Shown here one piece after another: positions 57,171-64,000 of a DNA stretch of 64,000 nucleotides; within the stretch, counting starts at the first letter, position 1; the number at the start of each line of letters is the position of its first letter. The position numbers and the translations under genes are program-made. Where the stretch lies: NCBI RefSeq assembly GCF_016031635.1, contig NZ_JACEGD010000005.1:186001-250000 (forward strand). Reading direction: 5' to 3'. The notes under the pieces were generated by a model. It made no database searches and was not told the DNA's origin. It was given only the letters and a program-made list of their open reading frames with translations. Source of the stretch: Bradyrhizobium diversitatis. Lineage in GTDB: Bacteria > Pseudomonadota > Alphaproteobacteria > Rhizobiales > Xanthobacteraceae.

Positions 57171-58340
57171 TTAGTCTTGATCTTTGTCCTGGCCCGCTGT
57201 CGCCGACAGGCCGAACAGGCTGGCCAGCGAGCGCTTGTGGCCGGTGTCGATGGTGGCATAGACGCTCATGCCGGCTTTCAGCTTCCGCACATATTTGTCG
57301 GTCTCGTCGAAATAGATCCGGATCGGCACGCGCTGCACCACCTTGACGAAGTTGCCAGTGGCATTCTGCGGCGGCAGGATCGCGAATTGCGCACCGGTAC
57401 CGGGCGAGAGCGAGCCGATCTTGCCCTTGAAGACGTGGTTCGGGAACGCATCGACCTCGAGCGTCACGGGCTGACCTTCGGTGACGTAGGTGAGGTCGCT
57501 CTCCTTCGGGTTGGCGTCGACCCAGGGATGGGCGACATCGATGATGGTGAATACCGGCGTGCCGGCAGCGACGTAGCGGCCGAGCTGGATCTGCTCGACC
57601 TGCGTCGCCACACCGCCCATCGAGGCGCGCACCACAGCGTGGTCGAGATTGCGCTCGGCGTTGTCGAGCTTGGCCTTGGCCTCCGCATAGGCCGGGAATT
57701 TTTCCAGCGGCAGGTTGGGATCGCCGAGCAGTTGGGTCTTCGCCGTCGAGAGCTGCTGCCTGACGTATTGCGCCACGGATCCGGACGTGACCAGCGCGTT
57801 CGAGGCGTTGTCGAGGTCGAGCTGCGAGCCGTAATTGTTCTTTACCAGCGCCTGCTTGCGCTCGACGTCGCGCTGCTTCAGATCGACGCCCTGCTGGGCG
57901 AGGTTGAGCATGTCGCCATAGATCTTGATGTTGGCGCGCAGGTTTTCATAGGTCGTCAGCGCCTGCGTCAGCTGTGCTCTGGCTTCGTCCACCGCGAGGC
58001 GGAACGGCACGGGATCGATCTCGAACAGCACGTCGCCCTGCTTGACGAGCTGGCCCTCCTTCACGACCACCTTCTGGATCTTGCCGGAGATGTCGGGCGT
58101 CACCAGCACCTTCTGCGCGCCGACATAGGCGTCGTCGGTGCCGACATAGCGTCCGCCATTGAGATAGAATGTGAGGCCGCCGATGGCGACGACGACCGGC
58201 AGCACGACCAGCAACAGGAAACGGCGATAGCGGCGCAGGCCCGCCAGCAGGCGGCGGCGCGGATCGGCGCCGGCCTTCTTCGTCGGCTTGCCGCCCTCGC
58301 TCTTCTGCTCGGGCTGGAACTTGAGAACCTGATCAGCCAT
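57171..58340 (-). CDS. HlyD-family periplasmic adaptor (EmrA type)
   Basis: A 389-residue membrane-fusion protein. It has a cytoplasmic basic tail (1-38), one membrane anchor (about 40-60), the lipoyl half-motif YVGTDDAYVGAQKVLVTPDI near 65-84, a long alpha-helical hairpin (110-215) and beta-barrel domains. It bridges the MFS pump to an outer-membrane channel. ATG at 58340 follows AAGGAG and overlaps the marR stop by eight bases, so the repressor and adaptor are translationally linked. Confidence 0.93.
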   Translation of the reverse strand: MADQVLKFQPEQKSEGGKPTKKAGADPRRRLLAGLRRYRRFLLLVVLPVVVAIGGLTFYLNGGRYVGTDDAYVGAQKVLVTPDISGKIQKVVVKEGQLVKQGDVLFEIDPVPFRLAVDEARAQLTQALTTYENLRANIKIYGDMLNLAQQGVDLKQRDVERKQALVKNNYGSQLDLDNASNALVTSGSVAQYVRQQLSTAKTQLLGDPNLPLEKFPAYAEAKAKLDNAERNLDHAVVRASMGGVATQVEQIQLGRYVAAGTPVFTIIDVAHPWVDANPKESDLTYVTEGQPVTLEVDAFPNHVFKGKIGSLSPGTGAQFAILPPQNATGNFVKVVQRVPIRIYFDETDKYVRKLKAGMSVYATIDTGHKRSLASLFGLSATAGQDKDQD

Positions 58341-58815
58341 AGCGCTGCTCCTTACGCGCTTGTTCCGCACCGCTGGCCTGGATCGCGGTCCGCACGTTTT
58401 CCTTGATGGTTTCGAGCTGGGTGAGGAGACGGTGGGCATCCGCCGGGTTGATGCCGTCGAGCGCGTTGGCGGTGATCTCGGACCTGAGCCCGGTCATCCG
58501 GCCGAGCAGCTGCCGACCGGCCTTCTTCAAATAGAGGCGCTTGACGCGGCGGTCCGAGGCGTCGCTGCGCCGTTCGAGCCAGTCGTTGTCGCAGAGCTTG
58601 TCGATCATGCGCGTCAGCGTGATCGGCTGCACCTCGAGCAGCTCGGCGAGCTCCGACTGCTTCATGCCCTCGCTGCGCTCGACCTTGGCCAGCACGGCCC
58701 ATTGCGCGCGGGTGATGCCGAACCGCGAGGCCTCCTTGTCGGCATAGACGCGCAGCAGGCGGTAGAGCTCTGCGAGCGTGAACAGGAAGTTCTGGTCGAC
58801 AGACCCGCGGGTCAT
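58333..58815 (-). CDS. MarR-family transcriptional regulator
   Basis: A 160-residue winged-helix regulator: MarR core (about 15-140) with SELAELLEVQPITLTRMIDK as recognition helix and ERRSDASDRRVKRLYL as wing. It probably represses its own operon and releases DNA when it binds a phenolic or toxic compound, allowing expression of the efflux pump. ATG at 58815 has GGAG nine bases upstream; a TTG five codons earlier is possible. A perfect 20-bp palindrome lies just upstream of the start. Confidence 0.92.
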   Translation of the reverse strand: MTRGSVDQNFLFTLAELYRLLRVYADKEASRFGITRAQWAVLAKVERSEGMKQSELAELLEVQPITLTRMIDKLCDNDWLERRSDASDRRVKRLYLKKAGRQLLGRMTGLRSEITANALDGINPADAHRLLTQLETIKENVRTAIQASGAEQARKEQRYG

Positions 58816-58842
58816 GAGCTTGGTCTCCAATAAGCAGGAGAT

Positions 58843-58862
58843 ATCATAAGCAAGCTTATGAT
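58843..58862. promoter_or_regulatory. Palindromic operator of the marR-efflux operon
   Basis: ATCATAAGCAAGCTTATGAT: two perfect 9-bp arms around an AA centre. It begins 28 bases upstream of the marR ATG, overlapping where its promoter should be. Size, AT-rich arms and position match MarR-type operators. The bidirectional gap also serves the Fur-like gene 110 bases to the right. Confidence 0.7.
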
Positions 58863-58972
58863 TATTTCATGGCGGATTAGCGGGTGGCTGTCCCGCAGCG
58901 CGGGCATGGCTGGCAGCCGTTTGCAGTGTCGTGCTTTGGGTTCCCGGGCCGAAATGCTAAAAGATTGGCCGC

Positions 58973-59467
58973 ATGACCCTCGCAAACCCGGTATTTCCCG
59001 CGCCCGATCACGATCACCGCCGCTGCACCGCGGATGCGCTCGCGCATGCCGAGGCCGTCTGCGAGCAGCGCGCGCAGAAATTCACGCCAATCCGCCGCCA
59101 GGTGCTGGGAGCCTTGCTTTCCAGCCACCGCCCGCTAGGTGCCTATGAGGTGATCGACGAACTGGCAAAATCGATGGCGCGGCCGGCGCCGATTACGGTC
59201 TATCGTGCCCTCGATTTCCTGATGGCCAACGGCCTCGTGCATCGCATCGAGAGCCGCAATGCCTATCTCGCCTGCGCCGCCCATGATCACGATGCGACCT
59301 CGGCCGTGGCGTTCCTGATCTGCGAGCGCTGTGGCCTCGTCGGCGAGATCCCTTCGGCGTCCTTTGCCGGGGATCTCAACGCGGCCGCGCGCGCCTCGGG
59401 CTTTGCCCCCAAATTGTCCGTGGTGGAGATCACGGGCGTCTGCACCCATTGTCAGAAGACTGCATAG
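58973..59467 (+). CDS. Fur-family regulator, Zur-like
   Basis: A 164-residue metal-dependent regulator. It has a His-rich start (APDHDHRR), a winged helix (KFTPIRRQVLGALL, PITVYRALDFL) and a dimerisation domain with CERC near residue 118 and CTHC at 157-160, the two CxxC pairs that hold the structural zinc. Lack of the typical iron-Fur HHDH run and the presence of HDHD suggest a zinc regulator (Zur), but this is not certain. No zinc transporter gene is adjacent, and I see no clear Zur box. Confidence 0.82.
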   Translation: MTLANPVFPAPDHDHRRCTADALAHAEAVCEQRAQKFTPIRRQVLGALLSSHRPLGAYEVIDELAKSMARPAPITVYRALDFLMANGLVHRIESRNAYLACAAHDHDATSAVAFLICERCGLVGEIPSASFAGDLNAAARASGFAPKLSVVEITGVCTHCQKTA

Positions 59468-59502
59468 ACCAACAACGGCGCAAAGCCGGTATTCGGGAAG
59501 AA

Positions 59503-60456
59503 ATGTCCTCGTCTCAAATCGTGCCCTCCGCCGCACGCCCCCTCAGTGCCGGCGCCATTGCCCTGATGCTCATGCTGTGCCTGACCTGGGGGTTCAACCA
59601 GATCGCGGTGAAGCTGGTGCTGCCGGACATTCCGCCGATGCTCCAGGCCACCATCCGCTCGATGGGCGCGCTACCGGTGCTGTTCATCATCGGCACCCTG
59701 CGTGGCGTCAATTTCTTCGAACGTGACGGCACCTGGAAGCCCGGCCTGATCGCCGGGCTGATGTTCGGCATCGAGTTCGTGTTGATCTTCCAGGGGCTGC
59801 GTCTCACGTCTGCTTCGCGTGCGGTGGTGTTCCTCTACACGGCACCGTTCTTCGTGGCGCTCGGCTCCTATCAGGTGCTTGGCGAGCGTCTTGGCGGCTC
59901 GCAATGGCTGGGCCTGGCCATCAGCTTTGCCGGCGTCGCGCTGGCGATCGGCGTGCCGCAACCCAATGTCGATTCGCATGTTCTGCTCGGCGATCTCATG
60001 ATCGTCGGCGGCGCCGCGCTGTGGGCGGCAACGACCCTGGTTGCCAAGGGCACGCGGCTGCGCTTCGCCGCGCCCGAGAAGGCGCTGGGCTATCAGGTCG
60101 CGACCTCGATCCCGATCCTGGGGCTGGCGGCCTGGCTGTTCGGCGAATCGATCACGCACATGCCGGCGCCGCTATCGCTCGGCCTGATGGCGTTCCAGGC
60201 GATCTGGGTGGTGGGAACCACGTTCACGCTTTGGTTCGCACTGGTGAAGACCTATTCGGCCAGCAAATTGTCGGCTTTTACCTTCATCACCCCTTTGTTT
60301 GGCGTGGTCGGTAGCTATTTCATCATGCACGACACCCTGAGCCTGGCATTCGGGGCCGCCGCGGTCCTTGTAATTGCTGGGCTTTTTCTGGTTAACCGTC
60401 CGAGCCAAGCGGCTGCGGCGCCGCGTGATGCATTGCTGAACGTCACCAAAACCTGA
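59503..60456 (+). CDS. EamA/DMT-family transporter
   Basis: A 317-residue inner-membrane protein with ten hydrophobic segments in two EamA repeats, including MLCLTWGFNQIAVKLVLP at the first helix and AFTFITPLFGVVGSYFIMHD near residue 258. Such proteins export metabolites or amino acids; the substrate is unknown. GGGAAG precedes ATG 59503, 35 bases after the Fur-like gene stop. ispG follows after only 12 bases, so the three genes may be co-transcribed. Confidence 0.9.
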   Translation: MSSSQIVPSAARPLSAGAIALMLMLCLTWGFNQIAVKLVLPDIPPMLQATIRSMGALPVLFIIGTLRGVNFFERDGTWKPGLIAGLMFGIEFVLIFQGLRLTSASRAVVFLYTAPFFVALGSYQVLGERLGGSQWLGLAISFAGVALAIGVPQPNVDSHVLLGDLMIVGGAALWAATTLVAKGTRLRFAAPEKALGYQVATSIPILGLAAWLFGESITHMPAPLSLGLMAFQAIWVVGTTFTLWFALVKTYSASKLSAFTFITPLFGVVGSYFIMHDTLSLAFGAAAVLVIAGLFLVNRPSQAAAAPRDALLNVTKT

Positions 60457-60468
60457 TATTTAGACCCC

Positions 60469-61752
60469 ATGAACAAGCTCGAAAATCCCCTCGATTCCGA
60501 CGTCGCGGGCCCCGCGCCCCGGCACCGGACCACTCAGGTCAAGGTCGGCAACGTCGCCGTTGGCGGCGGTGCGCCGATCGTCGTGCAGTCGATGACCAAC
60601 ACCGACACCGCCGACATCGACGGCACCATCGCCCAAGTCGCAGCGCTCGCGCGCGCCGGCTCCGAAATGGTCCGCATCACCGTGGACCGTGAGGAGGCCG
60701 CTGCCGCCGTTCCGCACATCCGTGACGGCCTCGCCAAGCGCGGCATCACGACGCCCCTGATCGGCGACTTCCATTATATCGGCCACAAGCTGCTCGCGGC
60801 CTATCCGGCCTGCGCCGAGGCGCTGGCGAAATACCGTATCAATCCCGGCAATGTCGGCTTCAAGGACAAGCGCGACACCCAGTTCGCCGACATCATCGAG
60901 ATCGCGAACAAGAACAACAAGCCGGTCCGCATCGGTGCCAATTGGGGCTCGCTCGACCAGGAGCTTTTGACCAAGCTGATGGACGAGAATGCCGCGTCGG
61001 CCAATCCGCGCGACGTGCGCGCGGTGACGCGCGAGGCCATGGTGCAGTCCGCGCTGCTCTCGGCCGCGCGTGCCGAAGAGCTCGGCATGCCCAAGGACCG
61101 CATCATCCTCTCCGCAAAGGTCTCGGCGGTGCAGGATCTCATTGCGGTCTACCAGGATCTCGCGTCGCGCTCCGACTACGCCATCCATCTCGGCCTGACC
61201 GAGGCCGGCATGGGCTCGAAGGGCATCGTGGCCTCCTCGGCCGCGCTCGGCATCCTGTTGCAGCAGGGCATCGGCGATACCATCCGCATCTCGCTGACGC
61301 CGGAGCCCGGCGGCGACCGTACCCGCGAGGTGCAGGTTGGCCAGGAGCTGTTGCAGACCATGGGCTTCCGCACCTTCGTGCCGCTGGTTGCGGCCTGCCC
61401 CGGCTGTGGCCGCACCACTTCGACCACGTTCCAGGAGCTGGCGCGCTCGATCCAGGATTTCATCCGCGACGAGATGCCGACCTGGAAGACGAAGTACCCG
61501 GGTGTCGAGGAGCTCAACGTCGCGGTGATGGGCTGCATCGTCAACGGCCCCGGCGAGTCCAAGCATGCCAATATCGGCATCTCGCTGCCGGGCACCGGCG
61601 AAGCCCCGGCCGCGCCTGTCTTCGTCGACGGCAAGAAATTCCGCACGCTGCGCGGCCCGACGATCTCAGCCGACTTCAAGGCGCTGGTGATCGACTACAT
61701 CGACCAGCGCTACGGCCAGGGCGCCAAGATGCCGGTATCAGCGGCGGAATAG
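60469..61752 (+). CDS. ispG: 4-hydroxy-3-methylbut-2-en-1-yl diphosphate synthase (flavodoxin)
   Basis: A 427-residue iron-sulfur enzyme of the MEP isoprenoid pathway. It converts methylerythritol cyclodiphosphate to HMBPP. The barrel start has [12 protein letters not shown]. Cluster ligands are the Cys pair in CPGCGRTTS near residue 310 and the Cys in GCIVNGPGE near 356. Full length, with the short insertion common in proteobacteria. It is essential in bacteria that lack the mevalonate route. Confidence 0.97.
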   Translation: MNKLENPLDSDVAGPAPRHRTTQVKVGNVAVGGGAPIVVQSMTNTDTADIDGTIAQVAALARAGSEMVRITVDREEAAAAVPHIRDGLAKRGITTPLIGDFHYIGHKLLAAYPACAEALAKYRINPGNVGFKDKRDTQFADIIEIANKNNKPVRIGANWGSLDQELLTKLMDENAASANPRDVRAVTREAMVQSALLSAARAEELGMPKDRIILSAKVSAVQDLIAVYQDLASRSDYAIHLGLTEAGMGSKGIVASSAALGILLQQGIGDTIRISLTPEPGGDRTREVQVGQELLQTMGFRTFVPLVAACPGCGRTTSTTFQELARSIQDFIRDEMPTWKTKYPGVEELNVAVMGCIVNGPGESKHANIGISLPGTGEAPAAPVFVDGKKFRTLRGPTISADFKALVIDYIDQRYGQGAKMPVSAAE

Positions 61753-61782
61753 TTTCACTCCGCCAGCGCTCCACACACGTCA

Positions 61783-61937
61783 GTCGTCCCGGACAAGCGC
61801 GCCTCAAGCGCGCGCCGATCCGGGATCCATAACCACAGGATTTTGTGGTTACGACGGGCCGTCACTCCGGGTCTTCGCCAAACCTGATCCTGTGGTTATG
61901 GGTCCCGGGCTCGCGCTCCGCGCGCCCCGGGACGACG
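61783..61937. repeat. Long palindromic repeat, CGTCCCGG family
   Basis: CAGTCGTCCCGGACAAGCGC at the left and CGCGCGCCCCGGGACGACG at the right, with GATCCATAACCACAGGAT and CCTGTGGTTATGGGTCCCGG inside. It lies between ispG and the TauD-type dioxygenase gene on the same strand. Confidence 0.88.
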
Positions 61938-62011
61938 ACTGTGCTTGCTGGTTGCACATCCATCACTGCACGCTACCATGCTCCCAATCAACAATGATCG
62001 GGAGACACGCC

Positions 62012-62908
62012 ATGAGCTCACTCGCCGGCAAGCAGGGCCCGCGCTATCGCCACACGATTGACGACGGCGCGCCGTACGAAACTATCGCGGTCGAGAAGCT
62101 CACCCCCATCATCGGCGCGGAGATCTCGGGCGTCGATATCGGCGCGCTCGTCGAGGGCGACACCCGCTCCAACCGGCAGATGGACGAGATCCACCGCGCG
62201 CTCGCCGAAAACCTCGTCATCTTCTTCCGCGACCAGCACATCACGCCGCAGCAGCATCTCGCTTTTGGCCGCAAGTTCGGCGAATTGCATGTTCATCCGG
62301 CCGCGCCGCACGAGGACGACGATCCGGCGCTGATGAAGATCTACGCGGACAAGAATTCGCCGCGCGCCAATGGCGAGGGCTGGCATTCCGACGTGTCCTG
62401 CGATCTCGAGCCGCCGATGGGCTCAATCTTGTACATCAGGCAATGCCCGCCACGCGGCGGCGACACGCTGTTCGCCAACATGTACGCAGCCTATGAGGCG
62501 CTGTCGGACCGCATGAAGGCCTATCTCGACGGGCTCACCGCGCTGCACGATGGCGAGCCCATCTATCGCGGGCTCTATACGAACTATGGCGTCGCCGATC
62601 GTCCGTCCTATCCGCATGCCGAGCATCCCGTCGTGCGCACGCATCCGGTCACGGGCAGGAAGGCGCTCTACGTCAACCGCGGCTTCACCCGCCACATCAA
62701 CGGCATCCCGCGCGACGAGAGCGATGCGATGCTGGCCTATCTCTACCAGCACGCCGAGAACCCGCTGTTCCAGTGCCGCTTCCGCTGGACCGAAAACGCC
62801 ATCGCCTTCTGGGACAACCGCTGCACCCAGCACCGCGCGATGTGGGACTACTGGCCGCACACGCGCTCGGGCACGCGCGTGACGGTGACGGGGGAGCGGC
62901 CGATCTAG
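62012..62908 (+). CDS. TauD/TfdA-family 2-oxoglutarate- and Fe(II)-dependent dioxygenase
   Basis: A 298-residue enzyme with the iron site WHSDVS (His and Asp near residue 127) and a distal His in CTQHRAMWDYWPHTRSGTR, whose Arg binds 2-oxoglutarate. Typical openings are IGAEISGVDIG and NLVIFFRDQHITP. Members hydroxylate taurine, sulfonates, phenoxy acids or similar compounds; substrate is unknown and no transporter is adjacent. GGGAG precedes ATG 62012. Confidence 0.92.
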   Translation: MSSLAGKQGPRYRHTIDDGAPYETIAVEKLTPIIGAEISGVDIGALVEGDTRSNRQMDEIHRALAENLVIFFRDQHITPQQHLAFGRKFGELHVHPAAPHEDDDPALMKIYADKNSPRANGEGWHSDVSCDLEPPMGSILYIRQCPPRGGDTLFANMYAAYEALSDRMKAYLDGLTALHDGEPIYRGLYTNYGVADRPSYPHAEHPVVRTHPVTGRKALYVNRGFTRHINGIPRDESDAMLAYLYQHAENPLFQCRFRWTENAIAFWDNRCTQHRAMWDYWPHTRSGTRVTVTGERPI

Positions 62909-62913
62909 GCTCG

Positions 62914-63033
62914 TGCCCCGGACGCAGCGCAGCGCTCCTTCAGCACTGCACTGCAGAGCGGGGGCCCAGGTAATAACGATGGGTCCCGGCTCTGCGTCGC
63001 GTCATTTCATGACGCGACGCGTCCGGGACGCGA
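62914..63033. repeat. Palindromic repeat, diverged CCCCGGACGC type
   Basis: GTGCCCCGGACGCAGCGCAG at the left is mirrored by GACGCGTCCGGGACGC at the right, with GCGACGC/GCGTCGC arms around GTCATTTCATGAC at about 62997-63020. It lies between the dioxygenase gene and a small ORF. Confidence 0.75.
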
Positions 63034-63103
63034 GTGCTGTCTTGCGTTGACGTCCTCCCGCTCCCGCGCCAATCTTCTCGAAAACAAATCGGGAGGATCA
63101 GCC

Positions 63104-63223
63104 ATGCTCCGCGCCGCCGCCAGCATTCCCAGCAAGACCAAGCACCTGCCGCCGGCGATGCTGGAACGCTTCGGCGACGTTGCCGGCTTCGTCGGTCGTC
63201 CCTGGATCGCAGCAGCGGAGTAG
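63104..63223 (+). CDS. Possible 39-residue small protein
   Basis: ATG at 63104 follows a strong GGGAGGA six bases upstream and opens a 39-codon frame (MLRAAASIPSKTKHLPP...RPWIAAAE) ending TAG at 63221-63223. The amidase TTG start lies four bases later, with GGAG inside the last codons of this frame, so translation of the two could be coupled. No signal peptide or known family is visible. It might be a leader peptide or a true small protein. Confidence 0.5.
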   Translation: MLRAAASIPSKTKHLPPAMLERFGDVAGFVGRPWIAAAE

Positions 63224-63226
63224 CGC

Positions 63227-64000
63227 TTGGCGCAACTACGAAGCATCATCGTCGGGCTGGTCGCGTCGATCTTGCTGTCGCCGCTTGCGACTGTTGGCAG
63301 CGGCGAGGCTGCTGCTGCGCGAAAGGTTGCGAAGACCAAGCCGAAGCAGCCGCAATCATCGGCAAAATGCGAGATGCCGAAATTCAAGATCGTCGTGGAC
63401 GTCGGGCACACCCCCGATTCCTACGGCGCGTTGAGCGCGCGCAATGATCCGGAGTTCGGCTTCAACTTCCGCCTCGCCAGGCTGATCACGGCGAAGCTCA
63501 GGTCCGAAGGCTTTGCCGAAACCCGCCTGCTGGTCACGGACGGCAAGGCACGGCCGAGCCTGTTTAAGCGCGTCAGTGCCGCGAACGAAGGCCGGACCGA
63601 CCTGTTCCTGTCGGTCCATCACGATTCGGTGCCGGACAAGCTGCTGGAGACCTGGGAGTTCGACGGCGCAAAGAGCTATTTCAGCGATCGTTTTTCGGGG
63701 CACTCGCTGTTCGTGTCGCGGCAGAATCCGCACTTCGCCACCAGCCTGATGCTGGCCCGGATGATCGGCCGGCAATTGAAGCAGCAGGGCCTGCACTATG
63801 CCAGCCAGTACACCCTGCCGGTGATGGGCCGCTACCGGCGCCAGCTGCTCGACAAGGACGTCGGCGTCTATCGCTATGACGGGCTCATCGTGCTGTCGCG
63901 GACGAGGAGCGCCGCCGTGCTGCTCGAGGCCGGCTCGATTATCAATCGCGACGAGGAAATGGAGCTGAACTCGGCGGAGCGGCACGAAGCGGTCGCGGGC
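63227..64000 (+). CDS. N-acetylmuramoyl-L-alanine amidase (amidase_3), cut by window edge
   Basis: At least 258 residues, open to the right edge. A signal-like N-terminus (LRSIIVGLVASILLSPLATV) precedes the amidase fold: VDVGHTPDSYG with the first zinc His, PEFGFN with the Glu ligand, FLSVHHDS with the second His, and VLLEAGSI with the catalytic Glu. It would cut the bond between N-acetylmuramic acid and the stem peptide during cell separation. The TTG start at 63227 has GGAG six bases upstream; no earlier ATG in frame fits. Confidence 0.88.
   Translation, partial: MAQLRSIIVGLVASILLSPLATVGSGEAAAARKVAKTKPKQPQSSAKCEMPKFKIVVDVGHTPDSYGALSARNDPEFGFNFRLARLITAKLRSEGFAETRLLVTDGKARPSLFKRVSAANEGRTDLFLSVHHDSVPDKLLETWEFDGAKSYFSDRFSGHSLFVSRQNPHFATSLMLARMIGRQLKQQGLHYASQYTLPVMGRYRRQLLDKDVGVYRYDGLIVLSRTRSAAVLLEAGSIINRDEEMELNSAERHEAVAG

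Overview
The window is GC-rich alphaproteobacterial chromosome. The best fit is Bradyrhizobium or a close Nitrobacteraceae relative. Supporting signs are a RegS-RegR redox two-component pair, beta-ketoadipate genes, two different poly-hydroxyalkanoate depolymerases, LivKHMGF-type transporters, several c-di-GMP proteins, frequent GTG/TTG starts and very many intergenic palindromic repeats. I see no tRNA, rRNA, insertion sequence, phage gene or CRISPR array. It reads as core or stable chromosome rather than a symbiosis island.

Layout. 1-4017: two translationally coupled c-di-GMP genes (minus). 4192-13219: a minus-strand catabolic import unit made of livM, livH, livF, livG, a periplasmic binding protein, a fused acyl-CoA:acid CoA-transferase and a sigma-54-dependent activator. 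A good -24/-12 promoter and palindromic upstream sites lie before the CoA-transferase. 13477-16614: another GGDEF-EAL protein and an HWE/HisKA_2-type sensor kinase. 16794-20622: an oxidative group (SDR, cytochrome P450, luciferase-like flavin monooxygenase). 21179-25714: PHB depolymerase-type esterase, metallo-hydrolase, GH13 alpha-glucosidase and MmcB. 25820-27799: regR and regS. 27908-33148: a two-gene ABC-2 transporter, intracellular PhaZ, an M48-type peptidase and a hypothetical protein. 33415-41644: class A penicillin-binding protein, DUF1330 protein, orphan binding protein, DUF1304 membrane protein, ogt and glnD. 41892-48255: OsmC-like protein, membrane protein, a soluble chemoreceptor with three near-identical PAS domains, and mutS. 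48580-52294: pcaF, an intradiol dioxygenase, pcaH and pcaG. 52555-55384: transmembrane chemoreceptor and a phosphotransferase-fold protein. 55576-58815: a MarR-EmrA-EmrB type efflux operon with a 20-bp operator palindrome. 58973-64000: Fur/Zur-like regulator, EamA transporter, ispG, TauD-type dioxygenase, a 39-codon small ORF and a cut-off N-acetylmuramoyl-L-alanine amidase.

The most interesting signals are two. First is the sigma-54-controlled CoA-transferase plus ABC importer unit, apparently a transport-and-activate route for an unidentified carboxylic acid. Second is the placement of the palindromic repeats: all 8 gaps between convergent genes carry one, from several unrelated sequence families, while only 1 of 9 divergent gaps does. 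That pattern fits a role in ending transcription from both sides. All calls come from reading the sequence, with no database search.
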